Source of the DNA: JANQMY01 sp965227095
GTDB taxonomy: Bacteria > Pseudomonadota > Alphaproteobacteria > JANQMY01
Reading direction: 5' to 3'
DNA: 64,000 nt
Assembly: GCA_965227095.1 (NCBI GenBank)
Contig: CBDDFL010000002.1
Location: 310,001-374,000 of the forward strand
Shown: piece after piece, positions 60,561 through 64,000 of the stretch
Layout of the letters: every line of letters starts with the position of its first letter
Position numbering within the stretch: the stretch's first letter is position 1
Notes under the pieces: model-generated
Seen by the model: only the letters and a program-made list of their open reading frames with translations
Databases searched by the model: none
Told to the model about the DNA's origin: nothing
Made by a program: the position numbers and the translations under genes

Positions 60561-61408
60561 CCTCACATCCAGCTTTTCAAAAGGACCGCGTGGCGGTCAT
60601 TACCGGCGCGGCAAACGGCATCGGTTTGGCGGCCGCTAAAAAATACGCCCGCCTGGGCATGAAAGTCGTCATGGCGGATCTTCAAGAAGACGCGCTCAAT
60701 GCGGCGGCGGAAGAGGTGCGGGCCATCGCCCGTGACGGTCACACGGCCGTGCTGCCGGTGGCGACCGACGTGTCGGATTTGCACGCCGTTCAACAGCTTA
60801 AAGACATGGCGCTGGAAACCTATGGCGAGGTCGCCGTGCTTATGAACAATGCCGGCACCATGGGCGGGGGCGCGGCGCACCAAAACCTAGAGGGCTGGCG
60901 GAAAGTGCTTAACACCAATCTATGGGGCGTGATCCATGGGGTGCAAACCTTCGTGCCGCAGATGATCGAGCAGGGCACGCCCTGCGTGGTGATCAACACC
61001 GGCTCTAAACAGGGCATCACCACACCGCCGGGCGACACGGCCTATAATGTCAGCAAGGCGGGTATCAAAGTGCTGACGGAAGGGCTGCAACATTCGCTGC
61101 GCAATACGGAACATTGTCAGGTCACGGCCCATTTGCTGGTGCCGGGCTTCACCTTTACCGGCATGATCAAACAGTTCATTGAGGAAAAGCCGCCCGCCGC
61201 GTGGGACTCGGAGCAGGTGGTGGATTACATGATGGACGCGCTTGGCAAAGGCGACTTCTACATCATTTGCCCCGACAATGACGTGGACCGCGCCACCGAC
61301 AACAAACGCATTTTATGGGCCGCGCAAGACATTACCGAAAACCGCACGCCGCTGTCCCGCTGGGACGAGACATACAAAGACGCGTTTGAGGCCTATATGA
61401 AAGGGTAG
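60557..61408 (+). CDS. Short-chain dehydrogenase/reductase
   Basis: 283 aa. Cofactor loop VITGAANGIGLAAAKKYARLG near residues 14-34, an Asp after strand 2 (MADLQ) favouring NAD over NADP, NNAG, catalytic Ser in INTGSKQG and YNVSKAG with Tyr-x3-Lys. Coupled to the cupin gene; substrate unknown. Confidence 0.9.
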   Translation: MTSHPAFQKDRVAVITGAANGIGLAAAKKYARLGMKVVMADLQEDALNAAAEEVRAIARDGHTAVLPVATDVSDLHAVQQLKDMALETYGEVAVLMNNAGTMGGGAAHQNLEGWRKVLNTNLWGVIHGVQTFVPQMIEQGTPCVVINTGSKQGITTPPGDTAYNVSKAGIKVLTEGLQHSLRNTEHCQVTAHLLVPGFTFTGMIKQFIEEKPPAAWDSEQVVDYMMDALGKGDFYIICPDNDVDRATDNKRILWAAQDITENRTPLSRWDETYKDAFEAYMKG

Positions 61409-61456
61409 CGGACATGCCGGGCGACCCTCTGCGGGCCGCCCGCTTCATACCTGTAC

Positions 61457-62143
61457 TTACCAGGGGTGAATGTCCCCGTTCCATTTGTAAAACTTGCCGG
61501 AGTCCGCCTTTGTCAGCCCCGCCATGACGGACCGGATGCCCGACGCGCTTTCTTCCGGCGTGATCTCCGCATTGGGGCCGCCCATATCGGTTTGCACATA
61601 ACCCGGATGCATCAGCGCCACGGTGATGGGCTCGTCTTTCCAATCCAGCGCCAGAATCTGCCCCACCTTGTTCACCGCCGCTTTGGTGGTGCCATACACA
61701 TAGAACCCGCCGAACGGCCAGGTGGAGGCGGCCAATTGGCTCGAGACGATCATGAGCTTGCCATGGCCGGACGCCGCAAGATGCGGTTTGAACGCCCGCG
61801 CCACAAGGAACGGGCCAATGGTGTTCACGTCAAAAGTGCGGTGCCATTCCTCAAGGTCGATGTCATCGAGAGTTTGTTTCATGCCGCCCGTGGCTCCGGC
61901 AACAACATACACGTCGTCGATCGCGCCGGACAGGCGTTTCCCGGCGGCCTCGACGGAGGCGGGATCGGCCACGTCCACTTGTTCCACCGTGATGTTTTCG
62001 TGTTCCTTTGCGGCGTCCGCCAGAAGCGTCGCGCCGTCCGGGTCGCGCGCACCGGCGATCACCTCATTGCCGGCGGCAGCGAGTTGCTTTGCCAATTCCA
62101 ATCCGATGCCGCGGCTCGCGCCGACAATCAATACTTTTGCCAT
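61457..62143 (-). CDS. Short-chain dehydrogenase/reductase
   Basis: 228 aa. VLIVGASRGIGLELAKQLAAAGNEVIAGARD (Arg after strand 2 suggests NADP), YVVAGATGG in place of NNAG, VSSQLAAS and Tyr-x3-Lys in VYGTTKAAV, ending with HPGYVQTDMGG. Start ATG 62143 begins the Rossmann fold directly; the frame extends to 62191. Convergent with the previous SDR gene, 48 bp apart. Confidence 0.9.
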   Translation of the reverse strand: MAKVLIVGASRGIGLELAKQLAAAGNEVIAGARDPDGATLLADAAKEHENITVEQVDVADPASVEAAGKRLSGAIDDVYVVAGATGGMKQTLDDIDLEEWHRTFDVNTIGPFLVARAFKPHLAASGHGKLMIVSSQLAASTWPFGGFYVYGTTKAAVNKVGQILALDWKDEPITVALMHPGYVQTDMGGPNAEITPEESASGIRSVMAGLTKADSGKFYKWNGDIHPW

Positions 62144-62263
62144 CGTTTCCGTCCTCGTGTGATTTTTTGTCATGCGTTGGGCGCGCACCATAGCTCAGTG
62201 CGGGAACAAATGCAGGATTGAAATCGTGAAAAGTAACGGTATTCCAGAATCCTGCCTTAGCAG
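62144..62263. other. Spacer region between SDR gene and CRISPR array (possible leader)
   Basis: 120 bp. TTGAAA (62218-62223) and TATTCC (62240-62245) spaced 16 bp could be a weak rightward promoter into the array. GAAATCGT here matches 8 nt of the reverse-complemented repeat, too short for an anti-repeat. Either end could be the leader: no degenerate repeat marks the old end. Confidence 0.4.
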
Positions 62264-63620
62264 GTTGCGGCTGGCCTACGATTTCTGAACTGCTAAACTT
62301 GACCCAACGGGTGAGTATGCACTGGAAAAGTTGCGGCTGGCCTACGATTTCTGAACTGCTAAACTGCGGTCGCGAAACGTGAAGACATCTTCATGGTTGC
62401 GGCTGGCCTACGATTTCTGAACTGCTAAACTTCCCCAATGCGTAAAACCGAACACATGCAAGTTGCGGCTGGCCTACGATTTCTGAACTGCTAAACTAAA
62501 CGCGTCGCTCTTTAACAACTTCTCCAGGTTGCGGCTGGCCTACGATTTCTGAACTGCTAAACTCGCTTGCAAGGGCGGCTGTATCTATTCTTAGTTGCGG
62601 CTGGCCTACGATTTCTGAACTGCTAAACTATCGCAGACGGTGACCAGGGCAAAAAACTAAGTTGCGGCTGGCCTACGATTTCTGAACTGCTAAACTGATG
62701 GCGATTGTGAACGACAAGACAGAGAAGTTGCGGCTGGCCTACGATTTCTGAACTGCTAAACTCGATGAGGAGAAGGGCCACACACAGGAAGGGTTGCGGC
62801 TGGCCTACGATTTCTGAACTGCTAAACTATTCGTCACCAGGTCCCGATTGTAAAGCTGGTTGCGGCTGGCCTACGATTTCTGAACTGCTAAACTTTCCCA
62901 ATCCAAATATCGCTGCGTGGTAATGTTGCGGCTGGCCTACGATTTCTGAACTGCTAAACTCTTGGGCTCGCGGACGGTTTCGTTTGTTGAGTTGCGGCTG
63001 GCCTACGATTTCTGAACTGCTAAACTCTGAGAGTATCATTGCCGATGGTGAAAAGCGTTGCGGCTGGCCTACGATTTCTGAACTGCTAAACTTACGGCCT
63101 CCAAAAGAGCGGTGTCCAACGCGTTGCGGCTGGCCTACGATTTCTGAACTGCTAAACTGACTAATTTGTGCGGCGGGCGCCCCTTCATGTTGCGGCTGGC
63201 CTACGATTTCTGAACTGCTAAACTTTGGCCATACGTTGGCGCAAGATGAATGGTGTTGCGGCTGGCCTACGATTTCTGAACTGCTAAACTTTTCGATTGA
63301 TCCGGGGGGCGGGTGTTTTAGTTGCGGCTGGCCTACGATTTCTGAACTGCTAAACTGCGATGCAGCGTTGACATCAACAATTGATAGTTGCGGCTGGCCT
63401 ACGATTTCTGAACTGCTAAACTTTCGCGCCTTGTGGATCGTTCGTGCCGTCCGTTGCGGCTGGCCTACGATTTCTGAACTGCTAAACTTCAAGCAGAAGG
63501 TGGTGGCAACTGCCCACGGTTGCGGCTGGCCTACGATTTCTGAACTGCTAAACTGTTACCTCTTTTCTGTGCATCCGCCGGACAGTTGCGGCTGGCCTAC
63601 GATTTCTGAACTGCTAAACT
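62264..63620 (+). CRISPR. CRISPR array, 21 identical 36-bp repeats, 20 spacers
   Basis: The repeat starts GTTGCGGCTGGCCTACGATT and ends TCTGAACTGCTAAACT. Copies begin at 62264 and then every 66 bp, except for one 31-nt spacer (62630-62660); all other spacers are 30 nt. All 21 copies read the same, and the spacers are all different. Repeat length, the 5' GTTG.GGCT start and adjacent cas2 fit subtype II-C. The repeat 3' end contains TGCTAAACT, resembling an extended -10 (TGnTATAAT), as in Neisseria and Campylobacter arrays where each repeat drives its own crRNA; that supports + strand transcription, toward cas2. Confidence 0.97.
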
Positions 63621-63625
63621 CGTTT

Positions 63626-63662
63626 CCCAGCTAAGCCTCTGATATAATTGAGCTTAGTTGGG
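63626..63662. promoter_or_regulatory. Hairpin with extended -10 in its loop, between array and cas2
   Basis: CCCAGCTAAGC (63626-63636) pairs with GCTTAGTTGGG (63652-63662), ten Watson-Crick pairs and one G-U. The 15-nt loop contains TGATATAAT, a perfect extended -10 for + strand transcription. No T-run follows on either strand, so a simple terminator is doubtful. It could be the array-proximal end of cas operon mRNA, a promoter running antisense to cas2, or the start of a small RNA. Confidence 0.5.
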
Positions 63663-63694
63663 AGGCGGGTTATAAAAAAAGGATTGTTCATCGT

Positions 63695-64000
63695 TCAAAA
63701 TAGTGCAAGTTGACCTGGTTTTGGACGCGGAGCGTCACGTTTGCGACCAGAAAAGCGAATAATTTTTTCGTATTGTCGGTCAGTAAAATGTAAGACATGC
63801 ACTTCGCCAGTTTCTGGCAGCCCCGATTCAATCTTGCGAATATATGTTTCGAATTGTTCCCGCCCATTACAGAAACGAGCGTACACTGAAAATTGGCTCA
63901 TTTCAAAACCGAGATCAAGCAAATGCTCTCGAAATTTCGTTGCAGCTCTCCGAGCAGGTTTGGTATCTACCGGCAAATCGAACATGACCAACATCCACAT
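63695..64000 (-). CDS. cas2: CRISPR-associated protein Cas2
   Basis: 101 aa from an ATG at the very window edge (64000), so a slightly longer start outside is possible. MLVMFDLPVDTKPARRAATKFREHLLDLGFEMSQFSVYARFC is the Cas2 ferredoxin-like core with catalytic-position Asp in MFDLP, and VHVLHFTDRQYEKIIRFSGRK follows the second half. It bridges Cas1 dimers in spacer acquisition. The C-terminus PKPGQLALF is typical of type II-C Cas2. Transcribed leftward toward the array; cas1 and cas9 should lie to the right. Confidence 0.95.
   Translation of the reverse strand: MWMLVMFDLPVDTKPARRAATKFREHLLDLGFEMSQFSVYARFCNGREQFETYIRKIESGLPETGEVHVLHFTDRQYEKIIRFSGRKRDAPRPKPGQLALF

Noticed and set aside
62217..62243. 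Possible tracrRNA anti-repeat
   Set aside because: Only GAAATCGT matches the reverse-complemented repeat; the flanks do not pair.
62827..63492. Minus-strand open frame of 221 codons with repeated FSSSEIVGQPQ
   Set aside because: Artefact of the CRISPR array: the repeat has no stop in that frame and the 66-bp period is a multiple of three. The plus-strand frame at 63236-63634 (repeated CGWPTISELLN) is the same effect.

Overview
The window reads as ordinary chromosome from a moderately GC-rich alphaproteobacterium. The gene order ureD-A-orf-B-C-E-F-G, a two-subunit 2-oxoacid:ferredoxin oxidoreductase, a mannose-1-phosphate guanylyltransferase beside an AGE-family isomerase, the GTCATCCC-type and CCTCCCC/GGGTGGGGG intergenic palindromes, and a 36-bp type II-C-like CRISPR repeat beside cas2 all fit that group. 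I cannot name the order or genus. Genes are dense, on both strands, and many convergent neighbours share their stop codons.

Layout. 1-5.5 kb: glucokinase tail, gamma-glutamyltransferase, NylC/DmpA-type self-processing hydrolase, DASS-type anion symporter and a coiled-coil lipoprotein. 5.7-7.4 kb: tRNA-Arg(ACG) followed by a visibly AT-richer patch holding a Fic protein with its own dyad. 7.4-17.9 kb: household and envelope genes (AEC permease, DUF4166, DCC thiol protein, glycosyltransferase, manC plus sugar isomerase, glutamine-dependent NAD synthetase, threonine aldolase, FAD amine oxidase). 17.9-23.0 kb: a complete urease operon with an extra small membrane ORF. 23-31.4 kb: PaiB-like protein, LLM flavoprotein, GIY-YIG protein, methyltransferase, then a leftward three-gene set (saccharopine-dehydrogenase-like protein, amidase, and an MFS carrier fused to an N-terminal SnoaL/NTF2-like domain). 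31.5-38.6 kb: arsR-aquaporin-TauD cluster with a clear operator, then CmcJ-like, D-aminoacylase-like, enoyl-CoA hydratase, TIMP-like and amidohydrolase genes. 39.3-46.6 kb: second MFS carrier, GST, korAB, enoyl-CoA hydratase, and a TetR/VOC divergent pair with an operator sitting between -35 and -10. 46.7-49.6 kb: tandem membrane-anchored TolB-like/TPR paralogues. 49.9-54.0 kb: alpha-carbonic anhydrase, alpha/beta hydrolase, TPP riboswitch and thiC. 54-57.4 kb: palindrome-rich ground with a DUF559 nuclease-like gene and two related four-helix membrane proteins. 57.6-62.1 kb: ABM monooxygenase, GH84 hexosaminidase, MAPEG, cupin and two SDR genes. 62.3-64.0 kb: a CRISPR array of 21 identical repeats, then leftward cas2 at the window edge; cas1 and cas9 should lie just beyond.

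What stands out: the young-looking CRISPR array with promoter-like repeat ends and a hairpin carrying a perfect extended -10 between array and cas2; the SnoaL-MFS fusion; the histidine-bearing membrane ORF translationally coupled inside the urease operon; a two-copy ~150-bp dispersed element with directly repeated ends around a long hairpin; and two small stand-alone nuclease genes each bracketed by palindromic repeats. I found no full transposon, prophage or rRNA.
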